NCBI GenBank assembly: GCA_036794825.1
Contig: DAIRGA010000059.1
Location: 1-10,373 of the forward strand
DNA: 10,373 bases
Source of the DNA: RZYY01 sp036794825
Lineage (GTDB): Bacteria > Bacteroidota > Bacteroidia > Bacteroidales > 4484-276
Reading direction: 5' to 3'
Both the position numbers and the translations under genes were made by a program. Numbering within the stretch: the first letter of the stretch is position 1; each line of letters begins with the position of its first letter. Shown in pieces: positions 1-7,539 of the stretch. Below the pieces are notes generated by a model. It ran no database searches. It was not told the origin of the DNA and saw only the letters and a list, made by a program, of their open reading frames with translations.

Positions 1-1835
1 TGAAAGGGCTTACCGCGTCCTTTTTCTTTGTCGTAATAAATGTCCGGAGTTTTATAAAACCCTGTTGCACTTAGGCTTACTTGCGAAAAGTATGCTTTTA
101 AAACTAAATCACCAAAAGAAATCATTTGTTCCGGATTTCCTTTAAAGAAAACCAGCCCGTCGGCATAGCAGATTTCCTTTTCAGGAGAACCAGCATTGTA
201 TCTGGCAATCAACAGATTTTCAGCCACCGGTCTCAGCCGCTCTTTTAGTTTGTCAATGGCATTTTTAACGGCCATTCCGTTAAGGTCGCTTCCTGATGAA
301 GCGGCTGTGGCCGATGTGTTGGGTACTTTGGATGTGTCGGTTGGGGATACTTTAATTTTATCATAGCTCAGCCCCAGTTCAACGCTGACAACATCTATAA
401 TTTTGGTGTGCAGCCCCTGCCCCATCTCGGTACCGCCATGATTTACCAGAACCGTTCCATCCTGGTAAACATTTACCAAAGCCCCGGCCTGATTAAGGAA
501 GGAGGTTGTAAATGAGATGCCGAATTTGACCGGAGTGAGCGCTACACCTTTTTTAAAGAACTCATTTTCAGCATTAAACCTCTCTAACTCCTGCCTGAGT
601 TTAAAATAGTCCGACTTTTTGATAATCTTCTCATAGATCAGGTTAAGGTGATTATTTTCAACAACCTGGCCATAATGGGTCAGGTTTCTGTTTTCATTTT
701 GATAAAAATTAAGCCGCCTGATTTCTGCCGGGTCTTTTTTTAACTGCCTGGTTATCCTGTCAATAACGGTTTCGATGACGGCCATGCCCTGCGGCCCTCC
801 GAATCCTCTGAACGCAGTGTTGGAAGGAAGATTGGTTTTCCACACCGAACCGGTAACTTTCAGATTTGGAATATAATAGGCGTTGTCAATATGGAAAAGT
901 GCGCGCTCCATGATAGCATGCGACAGGTCGGTAGCTATGCCGGCGTCGGAGTTCAGGCAGGCATCAAGGGCGTTGATCCGGCCATCATCATCAAATGCAG
1001 CTCGGTAAAAAGACAGGAAGCGATGCCTTTTACCGGTGATGATCTGGTCGTCGTCTCTGAAAAGATGGATTTTGACCGGTTTTTGGGTTTTGTTGGCCAA
1101 CAAAGCGGCCCAGGCCGCTACATGATTGGCCTGTGTCTCTTTACCCCCAAAAGCCCCACCCATTCTGCGCATCTCAACGGTTACGCGGTTGCGCGGGATT
1201 CCCAGCACCTCTGCCACAATAGCCTGCGTTTCGGATGGATGCTGTGTTGAGCTGAAAACTTTGATTTCTCCGCTCTCACCAGGCATTGCAAGGCAGGTTT
1301 GGGTTTCGAGGTACCAATGCTCCTGGGCGCCGGTTTTCAACTCGCCAAAAATTACATTTTTAGCCTCTTTAAATGCGGCTTCTATATCTCCCGTTTCAAT
1401 TTTCCGCTCAACGCCCAACCGGTTTCCTGCATTCATAGCGGTTTCGATATCGAGAATTGCAGGCAACTCTTCCCATGCTATCCCGATAAGATTGGCCGCC
1501 CTGAGCGCCGTAGTTTCATCTTTAGCAGCGATCAGTGCAACCGCCTGACCAACGCAGTTCACTTCCTCAGCGGCAAGGCAGGGTTCATCGTGGATCACCG
1601 GCCCCATCTGGTTTTCGCCGGGAATATCCCCGGCCAATAGAACAGCCTCGACACCAGGCACTTCCAATGCCTTGGAAATATCAATGCTGACGATGCTCGC
1701 ATGAGCCATTCGGCTATACAACACATGCCCATGCAGCAGTCGTCCCCCCACCGGCATATCGTTGATATACACCGCCTGCCCTGTTACATGCCCAATGGCG
1801 CTTTCGTGTGGCTGATCCTGTTTATCGGATTTCAT
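1..1835 (-). CDS. xdhB: Xanthine dehydrogenase, molybdopterin-binding large subunit (3' part missing, cut by window edge)
   Basis: This is the catalytic Moco subunit that hydroxylates hypoxanthine and xanthine to urate, passing electrons to XdhA. Translating the minus strand from the ATG at 1833-1835 gives 611 codons without a stop to the left edge; R. capsulatus XdhB is about 777 residues, so roughly the last fifth is outside. The N-terminus carries the HVTGQAVYINDMP block of the family. By counting against bovine xanthine oxidoreductase, the active-site residues seen are Gln198 (bovine Gln767, in STQ), Glu233 (Glu802, in GGAFGGKE), Arg311 (Arg880, in IMERALFH), Phe345 (Phe914, in FRGFGG) and Phe442 (Phe1009, in KFGISFT). 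Having both Glu802 and Arg880 equivalents favours a true xanthine dehydrogenase over an aldehyde oxidase. The catalytic base (bovine Glu1261) would lie beyond the window. The start is 6 bp after the xdhA stop, with a weak AGAAG directly upstream, so the two genes form an operon. The XdhC insertion chaperone is not in view. Confidence 0.96.
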   Translation of the reverse strand, partial: MKSDKQDQPHESAIGHVTGQAVYINDMPVGGRLLHGHVLYSRMAHASIVSIDISKALEVPGVEAVLLAGDIPGENQMGPVIHDEPCLAAEEVNCVGQAVALIAAKDETTALRAANLIGIAWEELPAILDIETAMNAGNRLGVERKIETGDIEAAFKEAKNVIFGELKTGAQEHWYLETQTCLAMPGESGEIKVFSSTQHPSETQAIVAEVLGIPRNRVTVEMRRMGGAFGGKETQANHVAAWAALLANKTQKPVKIHLFRDDDQIITGKRHRFLSFYRAAFDDDGRINALDACLNSDAGIATDLSHAIMERALFHIDNAYYIPNLKVTGSVWKTNLPSNTAFRGFGGPQGMAVIETVIDRITRQLKKDPAEIRRLNFYQNENRNLTHYGQVVENNHLNLIYEKIIKKSDYFKLRQELERFNAENEFFKKGVALTPVKFGISFTTSFLNQAGALVNVYQDGTVLVNHGGTEMGQGLHTKIIDVVSVELGLSYDKIKVSPTDTSKVPNTSATAASSGSDLNGMAVKNAIDKLKERLRPVAENLLIARYNAGSPEKEICYADGLVFFKGNPEQMISFGDLVLKAYFSQVSLSATGFYKTPDIYYDKEKGRGKPF

Positions 1836-1841
1836 CTTCTT

Positions 1842-3314
1842 TTAGCTTTTAATTGGGTTAATTGTCTCTGTCCAGAATTTCAGCAAGAGATTTTTCGCCA
1901 TGATTCGGCGGGCATCAGCCTCTGCTCTTGCATCCGAAATTGGTGAAAACGCGCTGTAGATCATTTCTGCTGCCTTTTCGACAATATCCCGGTTCCAGGT
2001 TTTGCCCAGTAAGAATTCTTCGGTCAATCCTGCCCTTTTGGTCATCTCAGACATTCCGCCAAACACAAGCCTTACTTTTTCGACTTTACCCTCTTCATCC
2101 AACTTCAACCTAAAACAACCGGAAACTGAAGAGATGTCGAGATCCCGGCGCTTCGAAATCTTGTAGGTTCTGAGGATTTCATCCCCACCAGGCTTGGGAA
2201 TGATGACCATCGTAATCAGCTCATCCTGTTGGATGGCAGTTTTTCGGTAAGCGGTGATAAAATCTTCCAGAAGCATCTCCCTGCTTCCCTCCGACCCCAT
2301 CAACCTGATTCTGCTTTCGGAAGCGATCAATACCGGTAGCGTGTCACCAATCGGTGAAGCGGAGCCGATATTCCCGCCAAGTGTAGCTATGTTTCGGATC
2401 TGTAAAGACCCAAACCACTTCAGAATTTCGGCCAGCGCAGGAAACCTCCTTTGGCAGAAATTGTAAACCTCCTGCAGAGCCACTCCCGAACCAATCGCCA
2501 GGAAATTCTCATCCTCCACCAAAATTTTCAGTTCGTTTACTGCTGAGATATCAAGGATTTTGGGAATGTGTATCTTTTTTTTGGTTTGCAGAAGCGCCGC
2601 ATCTGTTGAACCGTTGACGATCAATGCATCCGGGTGCATCTTTTTCAGCCTTAAAGCATCAAGCAGGCCAAAAGGTTTCAGATATACCTGATTTTCAGAC
2701 TTCAGCTCAAGGGGAGTTGAATTTTCCTGAATCTTGAAAAGCATTGCAATTACGTCATCTTCATTTTCAGAAAAGTGATCCTTACGATCTCCGGAACAAG
2801 CTTTTGCGGCCGCCACCACAATTGGACGATACCCGGTACATCTGCACAAATTGCCGGTTAAAGCATCTGTAATTGTTTCATTGTCAATATTTCCGGGGTT
2901 TTTATATAAGGCAAACAACGACATTACGATTCCCGGGGTACAATACCCGCACTGGCTGCCACCGGTTTCAACCATTGCCTGCTGGACGGGGTGAAGTATG
3001 AGTTGGCCGTTTTTACGATGGGCAAGGTTTTCGACAGTGATGAGCTGTTTGCCATGAATCATTGGCAAAAAAAGCAGGCACGAGTCAAGACTGTGGTATT
3101 CAAGTCCTCCCCTGCCGTCCGTTCCGGCAACAACCACGGTACATGCGCCGCAATCCCCTTCGGCACAACCCTCTTTCACACCTTTGTGACCATCGAGCGA
3201 ACGAAGATACTGGAGAACGGTGGTGGATGGCCGGAGTGCTCCGGGTTTCGAAAAATCAATTGTAACTACCTGATCATCCAGCAAAAACGAAATAGCATGG
3301 GAAAATTCATCCAT
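1842..3314 (-). CDS. xdhA: Xanthine dehydrogenase, small subunit with two [2Fe-2S] clusters and FAD
   Basis: This is the electron-transfer subunit: electrons pass from the Moco of XdhB through two [2Fe-2S] clusters to FAD and then to NAD+. The 490 residues match the usual 460-490 of bacterial XdhA. Cluster-binding cysteines are all present: Cys50, Cys55, Cys58 and Cys79 in the ferredoxin-like N-terminal domain, and Cys122, Cys125, Cys157 and Cys159 in the all-helical second domain (GGSQCGYCTPG and TGNLCRCTGYRPI). The FAD domain follows from about residue 205, with IVNGSTD at 232-238 and the signature RNIATLGGNIGSASPIGD at 307-324. A CO dehydrogenase flavoprotein C-terminal type domain fills about 375-485. 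There is no signal peptide, so it acts in the cytoplasm. The ATG at 3312-3314 gives a normal family N-terminus and lies about 15 nt below a likely transcription start; no clear Shine-Dalgarno is visible. xdhB follows 6 bp after the stop. 'xdhA' is used here in the R. capsulatus sense; E. coli naming differs. Confidence 0.97.
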   Translation of the reverse strand: MDEFSHAISFLLDDQVVTIDFSKPGALRPSTTVLQYLRSLDGHKGVKEGCAEGDCGACTVVVAGTDGRGGLEYHSLDSCLLFLPMIHGKQLITVENLAHRKNGQLILHPVQQAMVETGGSQCGYCTPGIVMSLFALYKNPGNIDNETITDALTGNLCRCTGYRPIVVAAAKACSGDRKDHFSENEDDVIAMLFKIQENSTPLELKSENQVYLKPFGLLDALRLKKMHPDALIVNGSTDAALLQTKKKIHIPKILDISAVNELKILVEDENFLAIGSGVALQEVYNFCQRRFPALAEILKWFGSLQIRNIATLGGNIGSASPIGDTLPVLIASESRIRLMGSEGSREMLLEDFITAYRKTAIQQDELITMVIIPKPGGDEILRTYKISKRRDLDISSVSGCFRLKLDEEGKVEKVRLVFGGMSEMTKRAGLTEEFLLGKTWNRDIVEKAAEMIYSAFSPISDARAEADARRIMAKNLLLKFWTETINPIKS

Positions 3315-3334
3315 AGCTTTGCTTTAATTTTGAG

Positions 3335-3342
3335 CAAATATA
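3335..3342 (-). promoter_or_regulatory. Bacteroidota-type -7 promoter box for xdhAB
   Basis: Read on the minus strand this is TATATTTG, an exact match to the Bacteroidota -7 consensus TAnnTTTG, 20 bp before the xdhA start codon. The -33 region (about 19 bp further upstream) is only T-rich and does not match TTTG, so the call rests on the -7 box and its position. Confidence 0.55.
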
Positions 3343-3473
3343 CGAATTGTAACAGTTTCAGGTAAAAGTTGATGGAGATGAGTTGGTTCAAGGCAAACGG
3401 CAGTCAGCAGTTTGATAGTGAAAACACCTAGCAAAATCTTCGCTGTATTATATGGGCAGGTTTAAGCCTGGCG

Positions 3474-4184
3474 TTAATTTTCCATTTCTTTTTTTTCGAT
3501 CAAACGGCCTTCTTCCCAAATTTCGATCACGGCGATTTTTCCCTGATCATTATACACAGTCCATTGCCCGGTTTTGAGGTCGTTGAGGTAAGACCCTTCC
3601 GAACTCACGGAACCATTCAGGAAAAAGTATTTCGCCGGACCGGAAAGCACCCCGTCCTTATAGTTGGCTATGAGTTTAGGCTGACCGTTCATGAAAAATT
3701 GTTTCCATTCGCCATCCTTCAGATCATTAGCATAATTCAAGATTTCGACCACATGGCCATCCGGGTGATAAGTTTTGATTTCACCGTTGCGCAATCCACC
3801 AGCATAGGTTTCGGTTGTCAGAAGGTTTCCATACTCGTCCAAAAACCGCCAGAGGCTATCCTTTTTCTGATTGATGTAGAGGCCTTCGCTCATCATTTTG
3901 CCGTTGGGATGGAAAGTTCTGGTGTATGATCTTTTGCCCTGCTCCGAAATTTCAGAAACAGCTTTAATCCTGCCATTTGCATCAAAATGGCGGAACTCGC
4001 CGTAAGGGATATCATCCTGAAACTGACCTTCATATTTCAACCGGCCTTTTTCATCTCTCTGCCGCCAAAAACCCTGCTTTCGACCCAGGTCGTCGGTTTG
4101 GTTGATGGTGTCGGCAGTCTGGCTTAAACCAACATTGGAGAGCAGTGCCGAAAAAACAAGAATCACGAGAGTCTTCCTATCCAT
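3474..4184 (-). CDS. Exported MORN_2 repeat protein (YwqK-like), eight 24-residue units
   Basis: The function is unknown. The 236-residue product starts with a signal peptide (MDRKTLVILVFSALLSNVGL, probable cleavage near residues 20-22), so it is exported to the periplasm or surface. The rest is a tandem array of MORN_2-type units with the pattern G-x-W/F ... F/Y-x-x-N/D-G-x-x-x-x-x-x-x-Y. The glycine or equivalent position recurs at residues 38, 62, 86, 110, 134, 158, 182 and 206, an exact 24-residue spacing over eight units; units three and four have Ser in place of Gly. The C-terminus is a short charged tail. Databases often label such proteins 'toxin-antitoxin system YwqK family antitoxin', but no toxin gene lies beside it, and the signal peptide argues against that role. 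The next gene upstream ends 70 bp away on the same strand, so co-transcription is possible. A scaffold or binding role at the envelope is inference. Confidence 0.88.
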   Translation of the reverse strand: MDRKTLVILVFSALLSNVGLSQTADTINQTDDLGRKQGFWRQRDEKGRLKYEGQFQDDIPYGEFRHFDANGRIKAVSEISEQGKRSYTRTFHPNGKMMSEGLYINQKKDSLWRFLDEYGNLLTTETYAGGLRNGEIKTYHPDGHVVEILNYANDLKDGEWKQFFMNGQPKLIANYKDGVLSGPAKYFFLNGSVSSEGSYLNDLKTGQWTVYNDQGKIAVIEIWEEGRLIEKKEMEN

Positions 4185-4254
4185 AGCATTACATTTGACA
4201 TTGCAAACGACAGAACCACTGATTTATTCAAACGGGGTTTGTTTTCCATGTCGG

Positions 4255-4746
4255 CTAAAAGCCAAATCCGATATGAAATCCAACAGAAATATGGTAATCA
4301 TGAGGCAGATAGCTGAATTCGATGGCAGGGCCAATATGGAAGACTCCGATGTTGAAAGCATAAATCGCTTCTGCTGCCATCGAGAATTCGTTGTGAGATT
4401 CATGACCAAAAGTCACACCGGGCGTTATGGCCAGTGTCAAGGGTTCCAGTGGGCTGTAAGCCAAAACAAGTCCTACAGTGTTATGGCTATGTTCGCCGAA
4501 AATCATTTCCACTCCAGGCCCCAGACCAAACTTCGAATCTCCCAGCAACCTGATATAGTGGAGGTGAAGACTATAAGCCAACTTTTCTTCCTCAAAAATA
4601 TAAACCGCAGAATTACTTAGACCAAGTTCATTTTTGTGATGATGGTGGTGGTGGTCACCTTCATGATCATTTTCCGGATTATTTTGAGCATACACCCTGG
4701 CAAAACCTGCTATCATGAGCATTATCAAAAGGAATTTCAATTTCAT
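4255..4746 (-). CDS. Small exported outer-membrane-type protein with natural His6 run
   Basis: I do not recognise a named family. The 163-residue protein has a signal peptide (residues 1-20, ending ARVYA before QNN), then a short acidic/His linker: DHEGD at 27-31 followed by six consecutive histidines at 32-37. The remainder (about 40-163) is made of alternating short hydrophobic strands such as AYSLHLHYIRLL, TVGLVLAYSPL and NIGVFHIGPAIEFSYL, and ends in an aromatic residue (GFHIGFGF), the usual signature of an outer membrane beta-barrel; the length would fit a small barrel of about eight strands. Further histidines cluster in predicted turns: EHSH at 85-88 and HESH at 115-118, plus His149, His152 and His158. 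This suggests divalent metal binding (Zn, Cu, Ni or Co) at the cell envelope, but no metal transporter is adjacent in the window, so that is inference. It may share a transcript with the MORN gene downstream (70 bp gap). Confidence 0.82.
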   Translation of the reverse strand: MKLKFLLIMLMIAGFARVYAQNNPENDHEGDHHHHHHKNELGLSNSAVYIFEEEKLAYSLHLHYIRLLGDSKFGLGPGVEMIFGEHSHNTVGLVLAYSPLEPLTLAITPGVTFGHESHNEFSMAAEAIYAFNIGVFHIGPAIEFSYLPHDYHISVGFHIGFGF

Positions 4747-4828
4747 TCTATTGGAATTTTCTGTTTATTTGAACTCAATTATCTGATTAAGAAATATTTA
4801 GAAAGCATTTTAAAAAAGATAAGCCGGG

Positions 4829-4836
4829 CAAAATTA
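4829..4836 (-). promoter_or_regulatory. Possible -7 promoter box upstream of the His-rich protein
   Basis: On the minus strand this reads TAATTTTG (matches TAnnTTTG), 82 bp upstream of the ATG at 4746. No TTTG lies at the expected -33 distance and the implied leader is about 75 nt, so support is modest in this AT-rich intergenic stretch. Confidence 0.35.
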
Positions 4837-4956
4837 CCAAAGTTTTGAGTTGACCACCAGTTTATGAGGGAAAGAGCGATTACGACCCGAAGGACAAAGT
4901 CTTCTTATCGGCTATGGATTAATGACTTGGAGTTGATATCCGGGAGGTCAAAATTC

Positions 4957-7431
4957 TCATTTTCCGCCTGCTCGTCCGAAAAGCCCAATGGTGTAAAGCA
5001 ATATTCCCTTATCCTCCGTTTCAAACCAATAATCGGCTTTGACATAGAGGCCACCTTTGCGGGTTATGTAAAGCGGGAGGGTTACGCCCAGAATAAAAGA
5101 ATTGAATTTTTCGTACTCTTCCTCATACTCTTTGTTGGTAAAACTGCGGCCGCCGTAACCTGCATGCACAGAGAAATCAAGTGGATAAGGAATGCGGTAA
5201 CCGAGGTTTAATGAATATCCGAACACGTCATACTCGCTGTAAGGCACGTTGTACATGGCTTTGGGGCCATACAACGAAGCCCCGAACTCAACTTTTCCGG
5301 AAATAAAAATTTCGACACCACCTTCACAACCTTCGCCAGGCAATATAAACCCGACACCCCAGATAGTGGCTGGTTTCATGTTTATATTCACCGTTTTTGC
5401 TTTGTCTTTTACCGATATATAACGGTTTCGGGTGCGATAACCACTCAGCTCAGCCCTGATGGCATAATTGCCGGAGAGCAATGGAACGGTAAGTGGCGTT
5501 TCTCCTTTATCGTCAAGATCAACCGAAATTCTTGCTCCCCAGGGATTGGTCTTAAAGCGAACTTTTTGTGCAAGCAGGATATTGAATTCTACAGCTCCTT
5601 TTGGTTTAACCTCGATCGTCTGTTCTGTTTTATTGTTATTAAGCTCGACCTGAACCTTGTACGTGCCAAAAGTCAAATCAGCTGAAACCGGTGTTTTTCC
5701 ATAAGATTTGCCATCAATGGTAACGGCGCCCCCCAATGGCGTGCTCTTAATCAGGATTGTGGCGCCTTGCTGCAACGATTCGCTGACCTTAGTAACCTGG
5801 TTTTCTGATATCACGACCTCCCGGGTTACAGTTCCATAGCCCGTTTTTGACAGCACGAGCTGGTAGGTGCCAATGAGCAAATCGTTGAGGTTTACCGGAG
5901 TTGTACCGTAATATTTCCCGTTGAGTTCGATGGATGCATCGTGAGGATTGGTTTGCACTGAAAGTGAGCCGGTTATAGGTTTCGGAGTAAGGTGGAGATT
6001 GTAGGATTCACCGATTTTAGCCTCAATCTTTTTGGTTTCGCTTGCATGCTTTTCTTTTTTCACTTCGATGATTTGCCACCCGGCGCCTACCCGGCCTTCC
6101 CAATTCCCCGTGCCTTTAAACTGATCGTTCACATATATTTCCGCATCCGGATCCACCGCCACATTCAATAAGGCATAATTAGGCTGCATTTCGAAATTCA
6201 ATGTCTGGTTCTCACCGTCAGACATTGTGATGGTCTTGCTTGAAGGCATAAACCACTCTTTCCTGACCGATATAATGTGCTCACCGGAAGGCAGGGAAGG
6301 GATTTCGCAGGGAGTAACCATTCCGGCAGGGTTGCCATTGACCGACACCTGTGCGCCCGATTCAGGCGCTGAATTGATATACAGCATCCCAAAAGCAGGC
6401 TTCATATCAATCACCACATCCGTTGTCTTTTCATCTTCCACGGTAATTTCCCTTGAAATGGGATGAAACATGTTTTTGCTCACCGAAACCGTATAAACCC
6501 CCGACTTCAATCGCTCTGAAGTAACCGGAGTGGCCTGTGTCTGAGGCATTCCATTTATAAGGACGGATGCGCCGGCTTCGGGTTTTGTGGTTACCCGTAT
6601 AAACCCAAAATTGGGTTTCAGCAGTGCGACAATATCACCCCTTGTTCTGCCTGTCAGCTCAATGGTTCCTTCGTAATTGTAATACAAGTCAAAACGGATG
6701 CTGTAGCGGTAAGTTCCCAGTTCAATGTTGAGCTGCAACGGCGTTTGCCCCTTAAGTTCTTCATTCAGGTAAACATCAGCGCCAATGGGCTGGCTGGTGA
6801 TCACCATCCACTGGGTTTGCTTCCCCTTCATGCTCCATTCGTAAAAAACATTTTGCTCATCCACGCTTATCACTTCGTCAATCGTTTCGTAACCTTCCAT
6901 TTCAATTCTGATGCGATGATTCCCGACTGGAAGTGAGTAAGTATTTGATTTTGAGCGCAGTTCATCATTGATATACAACTTCGCCTCGATCGGGTAAAAC
7001 CTCAGCGTTACCGGCAAAGTGCTCACACGTTCATCGCCGGCTATGGTTATTTGCCACACCTCGCCGGGTTTAAGATGAATACCGGCTTCCGAAAGAATGA
7101 TTCTCAGTGGTTTATATCCGGTTTTGTAGATTTCAAAAACCCGCTCGCTGGTGGTCAGGTAAACAATGTCCAAACCCGGACGGGCATCCACTTCGCCCAC
7201 CACGCCATCAAAAGCATCGTAACTGAATCCGTCCATATCCGAAACCACCTTGATGGCAGCGCAATAGTTTCCGTTAAGATCCCGGCGCGCAACTATTTCA
7301 TTGTCAATCTTCTGAGCCTTATCCAACAGCCTCATCTCCCGCAATACCTGAGCCTCTGAATCTGCCGGGATAAATATCAGCAGCAGGATAGTGAAACAAA
7401 TTATTGCCGGTAGCAAAAGTGATTTCTTCAT
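4957..7431 (-). CDS. Exported PEGA-repeat protein with C-terminal beta-barrel-like domain
   Basis: The product (824 residues) is a large envelope protein of unknown specific role. Residues 1-28 are a signal peptide (KKS, long hydrophobic stretch, ending DSEAQ). Residues about 30-140 form an N-terminal domain with DLNGNYCAAIKVVSDMDGF and LKPGEVWQITIAG, of a kind that precedes PEGA repeats in other Bacteroidota proteins. Residues about 141-686 hold eight tandem PEGA-type units. Unit boundaries can be read from recurring M/L-K/Q-P junctions near residues 201, 271, 343, 415, 481, 553, 620 and 685, giving units of 65-72 residues; typical cores are TKPEAGASVLING and TNPHDASIELNG, followed by G-x-Y/H and a GY-like turn. 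Residues 690-824 change to glycine/aromatic alternating strands (GYSLNLGYRIPYP, FSVHAGYGG, LYVKADYWF), consistent with a small outer membrane barrel or beta-sandwich anchor. PEGA domains are linked in the family literature to surface-layer and cell-envelope binding. The gene encoding an LPP20-like protein lies 108 bp upstream on the same strand, suggesting a joint role (inference). Confidence 0.9.
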   Translation of the reverse strand: MKKSLLLPAIICFTILLLIFIPADSEAQVLREMRLLDKAQKIDNEIVARRDLNGNYCAAIKVVSDMDGFSYDAFDGVVGEVDARPGLDIVYLTTSERVFEIYKTGYKPLRIILSEAGIHLKPGEVWQITIAGDERVSTLPVTLRFYPIEAKLYINDELRSKSNTYSLPVGNHRIRIEMEGYETIDEVISVDEQNVFYEWSMKGKQTQWMVITSQPIGADVYLNEELKGQTPLQLNIELGTYRYSIRFDLYYNYEGTIELTGRTRGDIVALLKPNFGFIRVTTKPEAGASVLINGMPQTQATPVTSERLKSGVYTVSVSKNMFHPISREITVEDEKTTDVVIDMKPAFGMLYINSAPESGAQVSVNGNPAGMVTPCEIPSLPSGEHIISVRKEWFMPSSKTITMSDGENQTLNFEMQPNYALLNVAVDPDAEIYVNDQFKGTGNWEGRVGAGWQIIEVKKEKHASETKKIEAKIGESYNLHLTPKPITGSLSVQTNPHDASIELNGKYYGTTPVNLNDLLIGTYQLVLSKTGYGTVTREVVISENQVTKVSESLQQGATILIKSTPLGGAVTIDGKSYGKTPVSADLTFGTYKVQVELNNNKTEQTIEVKPKGAVEFNILLAQKVRFKTNPWGARISVDLDDKGETPLTVPLLSGNYAIRAELSGYRTRNRYISVKDKAKTVNINMKPATIWGVGFILPGEGCEGGVEIFISGKVEFGASLYGPKAMYNVPYSEYDVFGYSLNLGYRIPYPLDFSVHAGYGGRSFTNKEYEEEYEKFNSFILGVTLPLYITRKGGLYVKADYWFETEDKGILLYTIGLFGRAGGK
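5374..6999 (-). repeat. Eight tandem PEGA-type protein repeat units within the 824-residue protein
   Basis: This stretch encodes residues about 145-686. The units have a common layout but are strongly diverged in sequence; no near-identical nucleotide repeats were noticed, so this is an old array and not a recent expansion. The best preserved elements are the P-x-G/D-A strand, the NG/DG turn after it, a TP motif, a G-x-Y/H strand, and an end-of-unit M/L-K/Q-P. Unit two (about 208-271) has an aromatic-rich insertion (FDLYYNY) where others have a GY-type turn. Confidence 0.8.
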
Positions 7432-7539
7432 CTTTCAAAGATCAGTATTTAATTTCTACTGACAGATTGAAAATATTACAAAGCCTGAGCCATAAACTAT
7501 CTGAATCTTGTTTCAACTTCAGTTATTTTCTGGAAATGA

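Noticed and set aside
891..1640. Overlapping plus-strand reading frames of 113-140 codons
   Set aside because: They lie opposite xdhB, whose minus-strand translation has all family motifs; the plus frames have no recognisable domains.
3455..3473. Small GGCAGG/GCCTGGC inverted repeat just after the MORN gene stop
   Set aside because: The stem is short with a mismatch and no T-run follows on the minus strand; not convincing as a terminator.
4201..4240. Two TTTG motifs upstream of the MORN gene as a -33/-7 promoter
   Set aside because: The spacing between them is 21 bp instead of the expected 23 and the -7 copy lacks the TA pair.
4636..5211. Plus-strand reading frames across the start of the His-rich gene and the end of the PEGA gene
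   Set aside because: They are antisense to clear coding sequence for much of their length and resemble no known protein.
7501..7522. CTGAA...TTCAG hairpin between the LPP20-like and PEGA genes
   Set aside because: The stem is only 5 bp plus a bulged 3 bp with no T-run in the direction of transcription; too weak to call a terminator.
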